Made by a program: the position numbers and the translations under genes. Shown here piece after piece: positions 24,891 to 36,377 of a stretch of 64,000 bases of DNA (position 1 is the first letter of the stretch; each line of letters opens with the position of its first letter). Below the pieces are notes generated by a model. It searched no databases and was not told the DNA's origin. It saw only the letters and a list, made by a program, of their open reading frames with translations. The DNA is taken from NCBI RefSeq assembly GCF_000499845.2, contig NC_023757.2, positions 8,098,447 through 8,162,446 of the forward strand, written 5' to 3'. Source of the DNA: Phaseolus vulgaris. Lineage: Eukaryota > Streptophyta > Magnoliopsida > Fabales > Fabaceae.

Positions 24891-25200
24891 GTCATTGCAA
24901 AATTTTCTAAGAAACAACTACATCAATTACTTAGAACTTGGAGATCCCTCTAACTTTTAACTCTCATACTTTTAACTCTCATCCAGAACTTTAAATACTT
25001 GTAAATGAGGTATTTATATTTCTAATGAAATGAGAAAATTCCTCTTGTTTTCTCTCAATATTAGTGTTTCATGTGTGTTGTAATCATTCTAAATGAGTAA
25101 GTAGTGTGTTGTTTTTCAACAAAGTGTTACCTAGAGTTGTGGTTACGAGAATGTGGGTAAGTACTCTCTTGAAGCATTGTTGCGGGTGTGCTTCATGGTT

Positions 25201-27547
25201 TTTTTTTTATCGGCAAATAAATTAATAAATGTAAGTCACTTCAGGGGTGGTTCAACCCTTATACAAAAAAAAACAAGAGATACCAAACCAACTACTAGCT
25301 AAAATCTCCAAACTAACAAACACAAGCACTAACCGGACATAGACTTAAACTACATCAAGCAACCATTCTCATACACTCCAAAGGTACCATACACCAACTA
25401 GAAAATGGAAACGAAGCGGATCGAGATCTAACATTAATCCAAGAGCAAACATTTGCTTGCACCCGTGCACACACTTCAAACGCATCAGCCACTCCCCTGT
25501 TGAAGATAATAAAATTCCTGTGGATCCAAATTTCACCCACCACCCCAACCCAGATTGTGCGTCACACTTCATTAACCGATTCTGAAGACTGGCACATCCT
25601 AAACTGTGCAAAGTTTAACACCGAATCAATATGGGACACAAACGCCACCCCAACCACTCTAGGCAAAGGCACCAAACCCGCCAAGCAAATCTGCAATCGA
25701 AAAAAAAATGGTGGTAAGACTCTTCCTCCTTCCCACACAAACAACACAAAGGGCTACCAACCAACACACCTCGCCTTTCCAAATTGGCCCTAGTAGCGAT
25801 CTTATTCTCCAACATCCTCTAGGCAGTGACTAAAGCATAAGGTACGACTTTACAACTCCATAACTTACTGCAAGTCGGAGAGGAAACCACCTCACCATCC
25901 CTCCTAAGAAGAGAATAAGCAGAACTAACTAAAAACGTCTGAAGACCCCCTGCCTTCCAAACCCATCTATCCGCTTCTCCCAGGACCAACCTAACCTCAA
26001 GTAAAGCCTGATATAACTGATCCACCAAAGGTTTCTCCCATTCAAACAAAGATCTACGCCATGCTAAATGCCAAACCCACACACCATCAGACCAGGAACC
26101 AATCTCAACCACCTTTGCATCTTTTATCGGACATAGGGAGACCAGTCTCGGAAATACTTTCTTCAGCGCATCTTGATCTAGCCAGCAGTCCTCCCAGAAA
26201 AGAACATCCTTTCCATCACCAACTTTCCAACTAATCTTGTCTTCAAAACTCCAACTAATCTTGTCTTCAAAACTACTACCCCACCCCTTCGAAACCGACA
26301 CCTTTTTTAAGTCTTTCCACCAAAGAGAGCACCTACTACTTTTCTCTTCCTCTCTCAAACTTCTTCAACCACCATATTTGGAGACAAGAATCTCCTTCCA
26401 AAGACCATCCTTATCTGAACCTAACCTCCATATCCACTTGCCTAACAAAGCCACATTAAAAGTCTTTAGACCAATGATACCAAGGCCCCCAAGTTCGCGA
26501 GGTTTACAAACCTTTTCCCAGGAGGCCCAAGCGATCTTCCTTCCTTCAGATCCCCAACCCCAAAGAAAATCCCTTTGAATCTTGACCAACTTGTCTGCCA
26601 CCCCGGAAGGCAATTTAAACAGTGACATAAAGAATAACAGGATGAAAGAAAGAACAGACTTGATCAAACACACTCTCCCTGTCAACGACAAACACTTACC
26701 TTTCCACCTGCTAAGCCTAGTCTTAACCTTCTCAATCACCCCATTCCAAAAGTCACCGTGCTTATGACTCCCACCAACAGGCAAACCCAAGTAAACAAAA
26801 GGAGAATCCATTACATCACACTTAAGGATATCTGCAAAACTCCGAAGCAAACCATGACTCAACCCCGTTCCGCCAATCCTACTTTTCACAAAATTAACCC
26901 TAAGCCCAGAGGCAAGTTCAAAGCATTGCAAAATTGCCTTAATATTGAAAATGCTTTTGGTGTTAGCTTCACAGAAAAACAAAGTATCATCAGAGTACTG
27001 TAACATATTAACCTTCACTCTATCCCTGCCAACCTCCAAACTGTCAATCAAATTCTTTTCTTCAGCCATCTTTGATACCCGGCCAACCTTTCTGCCACAA
27101 TAAGAAAGAGAAACGGAGCTAGTGGATCACCTTGACGGAGACCCTTCATTGGAAAAAACTCCTTAGTTGGGCACCCATTCACAAGGACTGAAACAGACGC
27201 AGATTCTAAACAACCCTTAATCCAACGAACCCACAGATCACAAAAGCCCAACCTCCAAAGCATATAAAGAAACTCCCAACTGACCGAGTCATACGCCTTC
27301 TCATAGTCAACCTTAAAGAAAACACAACTCTTTCTCTTTCTTTTATACTCCTCCAAAACCTCATTAGCTACAAGCATAGTGTCCAGCAGACCCCTTCTTT
27401 CAAGGAAAGCCGATTGTCTAACATCTATAACCTTACCAATCACCTTTTTCAAGCGTAGGGAAAGCGCTTTAGAAATGATTTTGTACATGCAACCCACTAA
27501 AGAAATAGGTCTAAGATGGTTGTTACATGCTTCAAGAATTTTGTACA
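25201..27547 (-). mobile_element. LINE 2: 5'-truncated L1-type element
   Basis: The + strand begins with a T-run and TTATCGGCAAATAAATTAAT, then CACTTCAGGGGTGGTTCAACCC. A 12-bp target duplication, TGCTTCATGGTT, is at 25189-25200 and 27548-27559. Only the RT C-terminal half, zf-RVT and the 3' UTR remain. The 5' junction repeats TGGTTGTTACATGCTTCA-like text taken from the target, so the break was joined with copied filler. Confidence 0.88.
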
Positions 27548-27548
27548 T
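25355..27548 (-). pseudogene. LINE 2 ORF2 fragment: reverse transcriptase and zf-RVT
   Basis: The RT starts within the RPISLVGCMYKIISKAL block and continues with VDYEKAYDSVSWEF, LRQGDPLAPFLFLI and LQYSDDTLFF. The active site reads YSDD where LINE 1 has YADD; both aspartates are kept. The zf-RVT part reads CCLCGKEEESYHHFFFDC. The frame changes near 27060 and again near 25780-25600, and a stop falls near 26360. The endonuclease and ORF1 are missing because of 5' truncation, so the copy cannot move on its own. Confidence 0.88.
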
Positions 27549-27574
27549 GCTTCATGGTTGTTACATGTATACCG

Positions 27575-28445
27575 AGAAATTTGTCCATATTTGATGAGAA
27601 GGATTATGAAGATTGATGTGTTAAGATGGATGCAATTCTTGGCTTTCAAGAAGTTCAAGAATTTGATGAAATTGTCAAGATTGGATTTCAAGAACATTCC
27701 AAGAATGTTGAAGAAGACACTACAAGAAAATCATTAAATAGAAACTAATTTTATGGACAAAAAGTAATTAGTTGCTATAGGGACTAAATTAGATACCATT
27801 TTAGAGACTAAAAAAAAATTTGGTTTCTAAATTAGTTTCTATTATTGTTATATGGTTTCTAAATTGGTATCTAATTAGCTACCAAGGTTTTTGCTATCAA
27901 ATTTAGAATCTAAATAATTGGTAGTTAAAATCTTGGTAGCTAATTAGATACTAATTTAGAAACTATTTAACAATAATAAAAACTAATTTAGAAACCAAAA
28001 TTTGTTTAGTCTCTAAAATGGTTTCTAATCTAGTCACTATAACAACTAATTATTTTTTGTTTCTAAAATTAGTTTCTATTTCTTGATTTTCTTGTAGTGA
28101 GAGCTATTTTTAAGGAAAATAAGAGGTTGGATAGTAAGGTTGGGATGTTGCTGCTTCAATGTATTTGTACAACCATTTTTCGCAAAATTTCAAAGGCTAT
28201 AACATCCAAGCATACTTTGAAGAAAATTTATGCAATTTGGAAAAATAAAGAAGGTGAAATTGCAATCACTTAGAAAGCAATATGAACTTCTTTCTTTCAA
28301 TGATCAAGAAACCATTTCAGATGATTTTAGGCTTCAATTTTGGTTGAATTCAATGCGGGCATGGGAGTATAAATGATTTTAAGGTTGTGGAAAAGTACTT
28401 CAAACTCTAACTCCTCAATTTGATCATATTGCAATACAAGAACAT
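27575..28445 (+). pseudogene. Copia gag (UBN2-type) fragment
   Basis: Skipping the MITE at 27718-28099, translation gives a decayed copia gag. N-terminal phrases are IFDEKDYED, CVKMDAILGFQEVQEFDEIV and GFQEHSKN. After the MITE come AIFKENKRLDSKVGMLLLQC, KLQSLRKQYELLSFNDQETI and VLQTLTPQFDHIAIQE. The last two match the UBN2/gag-polypeptide family pattern. Several stops and frameshifts are present. The segment ends without zinc knuckle or pol, so it is a truncated fossil. Confidence 0.78.
27718..28099. mobile_element. Complete CACTA-type MITE with AGA target duplication
   Basis: The 382-bp element has perfect CACTACAAGAAAATC ends, with GATTTTCTTGTAGTG at the right. A 3-bp duplication, AGA, flanks it (27715-27717 and 28100-28102), as expected for CACTA transposons. 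The inside is a long imperfect inverted repeat. It is the best-preserved copy and defines the family in this window. Confidence 0.93.
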
Positions 28446-28990
28446 TGATTATTGATTAGTTGCCATAAATTATGGTGGACTAAAAATATGACTCTATTTA
28501 TGTCGACTAAGAAGATGCTAATTAAATAAGAAAATATTAACATGGGCTAAACACACAATAATTGGACACAAATAATTAAAAAAATAATAATAAAACAAAA
28601 ATGTGGACACTATATTTATATTATCAATTAAAAAATATCATCTTAACATTTATTTAACAAACACCATATTTATTATAAACTTTTTTTTATAATTTAAATA
28701 AAAGACATTACTTATGCGTCAGCTTAACAGACGCAAAGAAATACTTTTTAATGCGAGTAATATCGATTTGTGGGACGCAGTAGTGAATAAGATTATTGTG
28801 TTGACTTGGTCAACACACAATGGTTTAATGAAAAAAATAGCAAATGTGAAATAAGGTTCAAAAACCTTATTTTTCTCTACCCTAATTCTCGCGTACCCTT
28901 GTGCTCCCCAAACCCCTCGTCGTCCCCAAATGCCCTTCCCAAATTCGTTCTCCCCAATACCCCAAAACCACTTGTCAAAAACTTTTAGGA
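28446..28990. other. AT-rich spacer
   Basis: No gene is supported. GCGTCAGCTTAACAGACGC at about 28716-28734 is a near-palindrome, and TGCGAGTAATATCG follows it. It may be a scrap of a larger inverted-repeat transposon. Confidence 0.4.
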
Positions 28991-28999
28991 GAACTTTTT

Positions 29000-29175
29000 T
29001 GAGTTGTGAGACTATGCTTGTTAGTTAAGTCTGGTATGATAGATTGTTTTAAGGCTTTTCGCTATGTAATGAGGTATAATGATGAATTTCTTAAGAAGGT
29101 CTTTTGTATACGGATTGAGATATCTCTGAAATACCTCGTATTTATTCATTCATTTTTTACTGATAAAAAAACAAT
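29000..29175 (+). mobile_element. Plus-strand LINE tail
   Basis: GATATCTCTGAAATACCTCG, TATTTATTCATTC and ACTGATAAAAAAAC are colinear with the LINE 3' end in the + orientation. This is opposite to most other tails in the window. The 5' limit is unclear. Confidence 0.5.
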
Positions 29176-29266
29176 ATTTATGTATTCACAATAGAAAGAA
29201 TGTCCATAGTTTTTGAGAGTTTATCCATTAAAAGAGAAAAAGTGTTACAACTCTAAATTCTACGTG

Positions 29267-29730
29267 ACTTACAATAAAATCATTAAATAATAACTAATTT
29301 AAAAATAAAAAATAATTAATTTCTATTTAACTAAATTAAATAATATTTTATAAACTAAAAAATTATTCATATGTAAAATAATTTCTATTGTTAATAAAAA
29401 TTTATAAAATAATTTTTAAATTATATCTAAATTAATTATTAAGATTTTAGTTTTTTTTTATCGACAAAGTTTTAGTTATTAACTATTTTAAACTATAAAT
29501 TAGTAACTAATATAATTAAATATTAATTTATAATATAAAGTTGTTAATAGTTAAAATTTAGGTAAAATATTATATATTAATTTAAAAATTATTTTATTTA
29601 TTTTTATCAATAGGAATTATTTTAGATATCAATAAATTTTAAATTATAAAATAATTTTAACTTAATTAATATAATGACTAACTATTTTTTATTTTAAAAC
29701 TAATTTATTATTTAATAATTATTTTTAGTG
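29267..29730. mobile_element. CACTA-type MITE with an internal 17-bp LINE scrap
   Basis: TTACAATAAAATCATTAAAT at the left and TTTAATAATTATTTTTAGTG at the right bracket a diverged copy. At 29453-29469 it carries TTTTTTTATCGACAAAG flanked by TTTTAGTT on both sides (29445-29452 and 29470-29477). Confidence 0.75.
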
Positions 29731-29953
29731 CTTGAAATATAAGTAATTTATAAATTTCAATATAAAAGTGAACATTGTAATATATAATTCGAGAGAAAAC
29801 AATCTCTTAAATAGAAGTACATTTCAGTATTTTTCAACTTTAATTAAATCATATACTTAACAAAGTAGGGATTCATTCAAACTTTTGAAATACAAGATAC
29901 GATTTAAGAAAAATATGAAATAAAAATTAGAGAAAATTAAACTGACTTTAATG

Positions 29954-29970
29954 GCCGATAAAAAAACAAG
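29954..29970 (+). mobile_element. 17-bp ultra-truncated LINE insertion
   Basis: GCCGATAAAAAAACAAG, the last bases of the LINE tail, sits between two exact copies of TGACTTTAATG (29943-29953 and 29971-29981). The 11-bp duplication indicates a true retrotransposition event. Confidence 0.7.
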
Positions 29971-30127
29971 TGACTTTAATGCTTTTACGTTTGCAACGTC
30001 ACACATTTGATTATTCTTTGGGTTTCAACTTTCTACCTCTTATCTTTGGTTATAGATAGAACATCAAGAAATTGCGTGTGAGTGTGTACTCCTGGATTCT
30101 TTTTTTAATTACAATGTTAGTTTTTAA

Positions 30128-30720
30128 TTTTTTTTATTAGAAATAAACAAATAAATAAATGAGAATAACGTGTCACAGAAATCAACTTCTAACTAGAACG
30201 GTCTACTGAAAGTACTAACCAAACAAACAACTTAAAAACTTCAAAAAAACCATCATCATGCATGTCCAAGGTTCCAAACACCAATCAGAAATTATGTTGT
30301 GTTTTTAATAACAAGAAATCATAAATAAATATAAATTAAGTGATTCAATCTTATTATAATTGAAAATAATCAAGACTATTCCACTCAACCAAATTAAAGT
30401 TACTAAACATAGAAACATAATAACACTACACAAGCGTCCTATTCAAACTAAAAATTTATAAAATCAAGAATTTTTAATCATAAAGAAACACATCAATGGG
30501 TCTAGACACCAATTTGATTAAGAAAAAATAGTTTTAGATGTAATCCAAGACCACACATTTAATTAAATAAAAAAAAATTCATAATGTTCTATCACTTCAC
30601 CTTTAAAAATAAATTTATTCTTATATCTTCAAATCTCAACAACAACTACAGTCCAAATCCTTTCTAAAAAAACATTAATATAAATTGAAACACTATTCAG
30701 TTTAAAATGATCGAAAATGC
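30128..30720 (-). mobile_element. Two adjacent LINE tails
   Basis: The first (30128-30300) begins TTTTTATTAGAAATAAAC and ends with GGTTCCAAACACCAATCAG. The second (about 30303-30720) begins TTTTTAATAACAAGAAATCA, has a decayed GTGATTCAATC block, then matches the tail at 16253-16490 (CCACTCAACCAAA and GTCTAGACACCA). Both are minus-strand and 5'-truncated. Confidence 0.65.
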
Positions 30721-31586
30721 ATAAATATTATTGAAGTAAACCACCAACATTACCAATAGTACTGTTTGGAAGTTGTCTTCAGTGTATACTTCTCTATATT
30801 GAATCTATTCTTAATTAATTTCATTTTTAATCTATACTCTTGCCTTTTTTCTGCTCTTTATTTTCTAACTATTTCTCTTGTATCCAATAGAGAGAGAGAA
30901 AATGAAATAATGGAGAAATGAAAAAATGTGAAGAAAGTTCCGGTTGCAGAGCATCTGAATCCGTAAAAGTAACTTTTAAAAGGAACAATTAAGTGTATGA
31001 TGTCACTATTGAAAAATATCCCGAAGAATAGGGGAAAGCCAAACGCACCCTTCTCATGCATGTCCATAGTTTATATTGTGAAGAAATTCTGAAGAGGCAC
31101 ACAATTTCTTTCACAAAAAGGAACCAAGGATTCACCCTAAAAAAGAAGTGCAATTCCCATAGTTTTCACTGCAGTTCCTGAAGCTTCTCCCTTTCAATGT
31201 ATGTTCCTCATCAACATTCTTTTCTTTTGAATATAACTCCCATTGCCTTTTTCTTTAGTTTCTATCTTTTGTGGCAAAAACATTCTTCTGTCAAAACTCA
31301 TCAAAATTTTACATTTCATTTTATTTATTTATTTACGATTTATCAATATTGATGCTTATGGAATTCGTTTTACATTTCTGTTTCCCCTTATATCACATTA
31401 GTGATTACTCTCTTTTTTTCCCTTTTAATATTTTTTTTATTTGTAGAAACTCAGACAAATCATATAAACAAATCTATGACACAAAAAAAATTCTATCCTA
31501 AAAAAATGAAAATAACCTACTACAACAATCAAAAAGACTTATTTATTTTACCGATAAAAAAAATTAAAAAAGAAAAATTTATTTGC
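30721..31586. other. Spacer upstream of gene C
   Basis: No gene is supported. The segment 31140-31200 is C/T-rich and followed by GTATGTTCC. By analogy with gene B this could be a 5' UTR exon and donor of gene C, but that would require a 2.1-kb leader intron and is only a suggestion. Confidence 0.35.
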
Positions 31587-32310
31587 ATTAAGAAAAAGTT
31601 ATTAAATAACAATTAGTTTAGATAAAAATAATAATTAATTAATATATTAACTAAGTTAGATTTGTAAACTAAAAAATTATTGATATATAAATTAGTTTCT
31701 ATTATTAAAAATAATTTTTAAATTGTTATCTAACATTAACTATCACTAAAAAAATCATTAAATAGAGACTAATTTCCGAGATAAAAAGTAATTAGTCACT
31801 ATATTAACTAAATTAGATATTATTTTAGAGACTAAAAAAATTATTGGTATATAAAATAGTTTTTATTATTAATATATAGTTTCTAAATTGATATTTAGTT
31901 AGTTACCAAAGTTTTTATCAATTTATAAATTTTATATTAATAATAAAAATTAATTTATATACCAATAATTTTTTAGTCTCTAAAATAATATTTAATTTAG
32001 TTAATATAGTGACTAATTATTTTTTGTCTCTAAAATTAATCTTTATTTAATGATTTTATTCTTATAAAAAATTTAGCTACTAACTACTTGTTCTAAATTA
32101 GTCACCGTAAAGACTAATTTAGAATTTAAAATACTTAGTAATTAAAATATTGATAATTAATGTTAGATACAAATTTAGAAACTAGTTTATAATAGAATTA
32201 ACTTTTAATATCAATAATTTTTTAGTTTATAAAATAATATCTAACTTACTTATTATAATAATAAATAATTATTTTTATTTCTAGAATTATTATTTGATAT
32301 TTGATTTTTT
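31587..32310. mobile_element. Nested pair of CACTA-type MITEs
   Basis: An inner copy (about 31744-32060) starts CACTAAAAAAATCATTAAAT and ends TTTAATGATTTTATTC. It sits inside an older copy whose halves are 31587-31743 and 32061-32310. Both have the family phrases ACTAAATTAGAT and TTTTTTAGTCTCTAAAAT. Confidence 0.65.
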
Positions 32311-32816
32311 ATATTGTATCTTAATTTCTCCCCTAATTCATCCTATTATCTTCAGAAACTGTGAATCAAAAAGTTTAGTTTAGGTTTGAACTCCACTTTT
32401 TTTTCCAACAAATTATAAATAAATATATATAAAACAGGACATTCGAATGTCCAACTCTTTTATAAAAAGATCTAAGTTAAACGTTAGTTATTAGAATAGA
32501 AAACATGTTTGAACATCATATTAAACTTATACATAATCTAAGTATTTCAAAAAAAAAAAAAATCAGCTAGAATCTTTTGGCTATACAGAAAGTCTTTAGC
32601 TTTAGCTTAAAAGATGAGACAAGAAACCAAGTTCTATACTTAGAAAATAACACATTTAGTTAGTAGTGAGTCATTATAAAGTCACTTGTCAAAGAGATTG
32701 GCTTTCGTACTTAACAAAATTTGATTTCCTTAAGTCTCATTCCTATCTGTTTTTGATTATCTTTTTTGGTTTTATTTTTTCATTGTATTTTGTTGTCCTC
32801 TGTTGTCCTTGGTTAG
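32311..32816. other. AT-rich spacer
   Basis: No open frame, RNA gene or repeat could be supported in this stretch beyond simple A/T runs. Confidence 0.5.
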
Positions 32817-33240
32817 TATTTTTTTATCGGCAATAACAATTAAATATAAAATACGAATAATTTCAAGAATAGTTCAACTCTTATATAAAAAAAACAATAA
32901 CCAACGATTGGCTAAAAACACCAACCTAACACACCTTATCCCTAACCATACTAGAAAAACCTAACAGCACATCAAACAATCAAACTCATACATTACAAAG
33001 GTTCCAAACACCAACTGGAAAAGGAAAACGAAGTAGAACGTGATTTTACAAAAATTCAAGACCAAACCTTAACTTGCATCAAAACGCACACTTTAGACGC
33101 GTCAGCCACCCCTGTTGAAAGTTATAGAATTCCTGTGATTCTAAATTTCCTCCAACATCCCAATTGAGATAGAGCTCCACACATTTTTAATCGACTCTGA
33201 AGACATGATGCTTCCTTTGTTTAAACCCTTCCTTGCTTAG
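32817..33240 (-). mobile_element. LINE tail of the LINE 2 subfamily
   Basis: TTTTTTTATCGGCAATAAC then AATAGTTCAACTCTTATA match the LINE 2 3' end block by block. GGTTCCAAACACCAACTGGA, ACGCGTCAGCCACCCCTGTT and TCGACTCTGAAGAC also line up with 25390-25590. It is 5'-truncated and decayed, and lies just upstream of gene C. Confidence 0.75.
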
Positions 33241-33338
33241 TGTCCTTCTATGCGTTCTAGAATTGAGCTGATGACAAGTTACATTGTTGTTCATATTTTC
33301 TTTTGTTTAATATTTTCAGAAGACCAATTCTCTGCTGC

Positions 33339-36325
33339 ATGGCCATCGGAGAGCAAGACACGGAAGGTGTTCCAAATGATAGACATGTACGTATCATCCT
33401 TTCTAAATATTTAGAGTTTATTTGGTAAAATAATTGGAGTAATTCTTATCTATAAGGTTCGGTATCTTAAATGACGTGTCCGTGTTGAACATACATATCG
33501 ATATTGACACTCGTACAACATTTATAGAACAATTATAAAGTGTTTAATTCAAAAAATATTTATTAGATTTATGATAATTTTAACACGGTTTTAAAATAAT
33601 TTAGAAAATGATAAATACATAAATACAATAATTTTCTAAAAACTCAAATTTATTGTATAAATTTTTATTATGATTATAAAAATAGGAACAAATTCTTTTG
33701 AACCAGTCATGAAAAACATTGTTCTGCTCCCAAAAAAATCTGAAACATACTTATGCACATAAATATGTATTGTCAATTTATATAATTCATAATTATATAA
33801 TATATAGATTTGTGTCCTCGTCCTACATTTTAAAGATTATACATATCTCTGTGTTCGTGTCGTGTCAATGTGCGTATCCATGTCTGTGCTACATAGATTC
33901 TTATCCTATTATCTTTATTTTTAAAAAAAATATTAAATAATAACTAAATTTAAAAAAAAAAAAAATTTATATTAAATAAATTAGATATTAATTTAGAGAT
34001 TAAAAAATATTAGTATTTAAAGTGATTTTTATTATTAATAAAAATTTATAAAATAATTTTTAAATTGAAATTTAAATTAGTTATCTAACTTTAGTTACTA
34101 GTATTTTAGATTTTCAATTGATATCTAAGGATTAAATACCAATTTAAAAATTATTTTATACATTTTTATTAATAATAAAAATTATTTTAGATACTAATAA
34201 TATTTTTAATTTATAAAATAGTTTCTAATTTAATTAAATAATTTTTAAAAATAATTTTATTCAATTATGTTTTAGTAATGTTTAAAGGAGTTTGATTTCT
34301 TTTACAGTGTATATATTCACATATTCACGTACCTTCTGTGTTTCAGGAGTCTGTAGGAACCCTATTCCCAGTTATCCAACAGCAAGCAACAACGGATGAG
34401 ATGTATGATGATTTTATGGCAGAGCTATGCAATGACAATGATATTTTACCACTCACAGATGACACTTTCAAAAGCCTTTTTCAACTAGATGAGCCGATTT
34501 TAGAGTATTTTTCTTCGGAGGTCTTTAAAGAAGTGGAAGAACAAGTACCTACAGATATTCCAGCAGATAATGTGACAAAAGACACAACTTCAGTTATTCA
34601 GTTGACCCCAAATTCATCTGAGAGAGTGAACATTTCAATTTCACCAGGGTTAGTACTATCTAATGCATCCACTCCCACTGGAGAAGGGCCTTCAAATGTG
34701 GTAGCTCAGGAACTAGGAGCCAACATGGGTGTAGTGAACCCTATTCTCACCTCCAGAAACTGTTCCAGTTCGAGTTTTTCATTGCCTCAAATGAATCAAA
34801 ACTTGTGGATTGCGGGACCAAATGCATGGAATCATGCAAACGGTGTGAATAGCACAACAGTAAGAGTAGGAACTATGGATCCTCCAGGAGTTGATGCTTT
34901 CTTTGGTAATCCCATGTACCCTAATATACCAGGAAACTCGATCACTCAATTTCAATCACCAAGTTTCCCGGTGCTTCTTTATGGTAGTAGCAGCAGCAGC
35001 AATATTCACCAACAATTTCCAAGGTCCCTTCCATTACAAATGATTGGAAGCAATGCACGAGGTACTTCTGTAATGGTGCATCGATTCAGTCATGGACCTT
35101 TCTGGCCTCGCCCACCATCTCTCAGGGATTTTGATAGCATGGTGTGTGCATGGAAGGTGAACTATCTTGACTATTTCTTTTTATAAATGGTCAATACATA
35201 TATGCTATGGTAATTTCAAAACTTAATTGGATGATATATATATACTTGTCCTTCATATATGCACTAATATAACTACATATATATGTCAATTTGTTTGTTA
35301 CCAATACAAAATGGCTTCCCACATTTCTTTAATCGAAGCCCTGTTTGAAATTATACTAAAGAAAACAAAAATTTGAGGTGTCCCAATTTTTTTTAAAAAT
35401 CTAACCAACCTACTTACAAAAACAGAAACCTCACAAACTTGAACAAAAACTATGTTGTCTAGATAACAATATACAGATAATGTAAACATTAGTACATCCT
35501 TTTAATATATTCACTGGTGCAAAAATATTTACAATAGTGACTATTTTATATTTACAACGGCAATTAGTTAGCCACATCTGTTATCTGTTGTACACGTAAT
35601 CTTGAATCGAAGAGATAAGAATGCGACTATTTAGTCGCATTTGTAAATGGAATTTATAAATGCGGTTATGGTAAATAGCCGCATTCTTATTTAAATTTGT
35701 TAAAACAAATTAAAACCCTAAACCCTAAGGCAGCAACGACAGCGACAATAATGACGGAGCAAATACAGCATAGCAAAAACCCAAACAGCAGGCAATGAAG
35801 CAATGATGACCTTCGCCAATACAAGAAAACCAACAGATAAGAGAAACGAAAAAATATTTATAAACCAATGGTGAAGAAGAAAGAGAACTCGAAACGAACT
35901 TACAATGACACAAAAAAAGATAATGAAAGCTCGCAGAAGACAAAAGGAAGTACGAGAACAGAAACAAAAGAGAAAATGAAACGCCAGAGAACCCTTTGTC
36001 AATGCAAGAAAACAAAGAAATAAATGAAACGAAAAAAAATTATAAACCATTGGTGAAGAAGAAGGAGAGCGGATCGAAACGAACTTACAATGACACGATA
36101 ACACAATGAAACTCGCAAAAGAAGAGAGGAACACTAGAACATAAACATTTTGAAAACATAAAAGCTTAAGTGGCGCATTTCAGAATTAGGGTAAAAAATG
36201 ATTTAAAAATGCGGCTATTACTAAGTTAATTTCAAAAATGCCACCGCGTTTTAAATGACAGCGACCGACCCAAAAACCTATTAAATAAATAGTCGTTGTT
36301 TATACATTTTGTTCTAAAGATTAGT

Positions 36326-36377
<52 letters not shown>

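Larger units (their letters stand above)
24890..28445 (+). mobile_element. Copia retrotransposon remnant, interrupted by LINE 2 and a MITE
   Basis: The left part (24890-25200) resembles an LTR/leader, with TATTTATATTTCTAATG and a C/T-rich run. Past LINE 2 the sequence continues at 27560 into a gag frame. The target duplications of the two intruders show that the flanks were once continuous. No protease, integrase or RT is present. Confidence 0.6.

Noticed and set aside
35718..36134. Minus-strand frames of 96-138 codons rich in S, F and C
   Set aside because: They lie inside a repeated non-autonomous element and reflect A/G-rich sequence; two frames overlap with equal quality.
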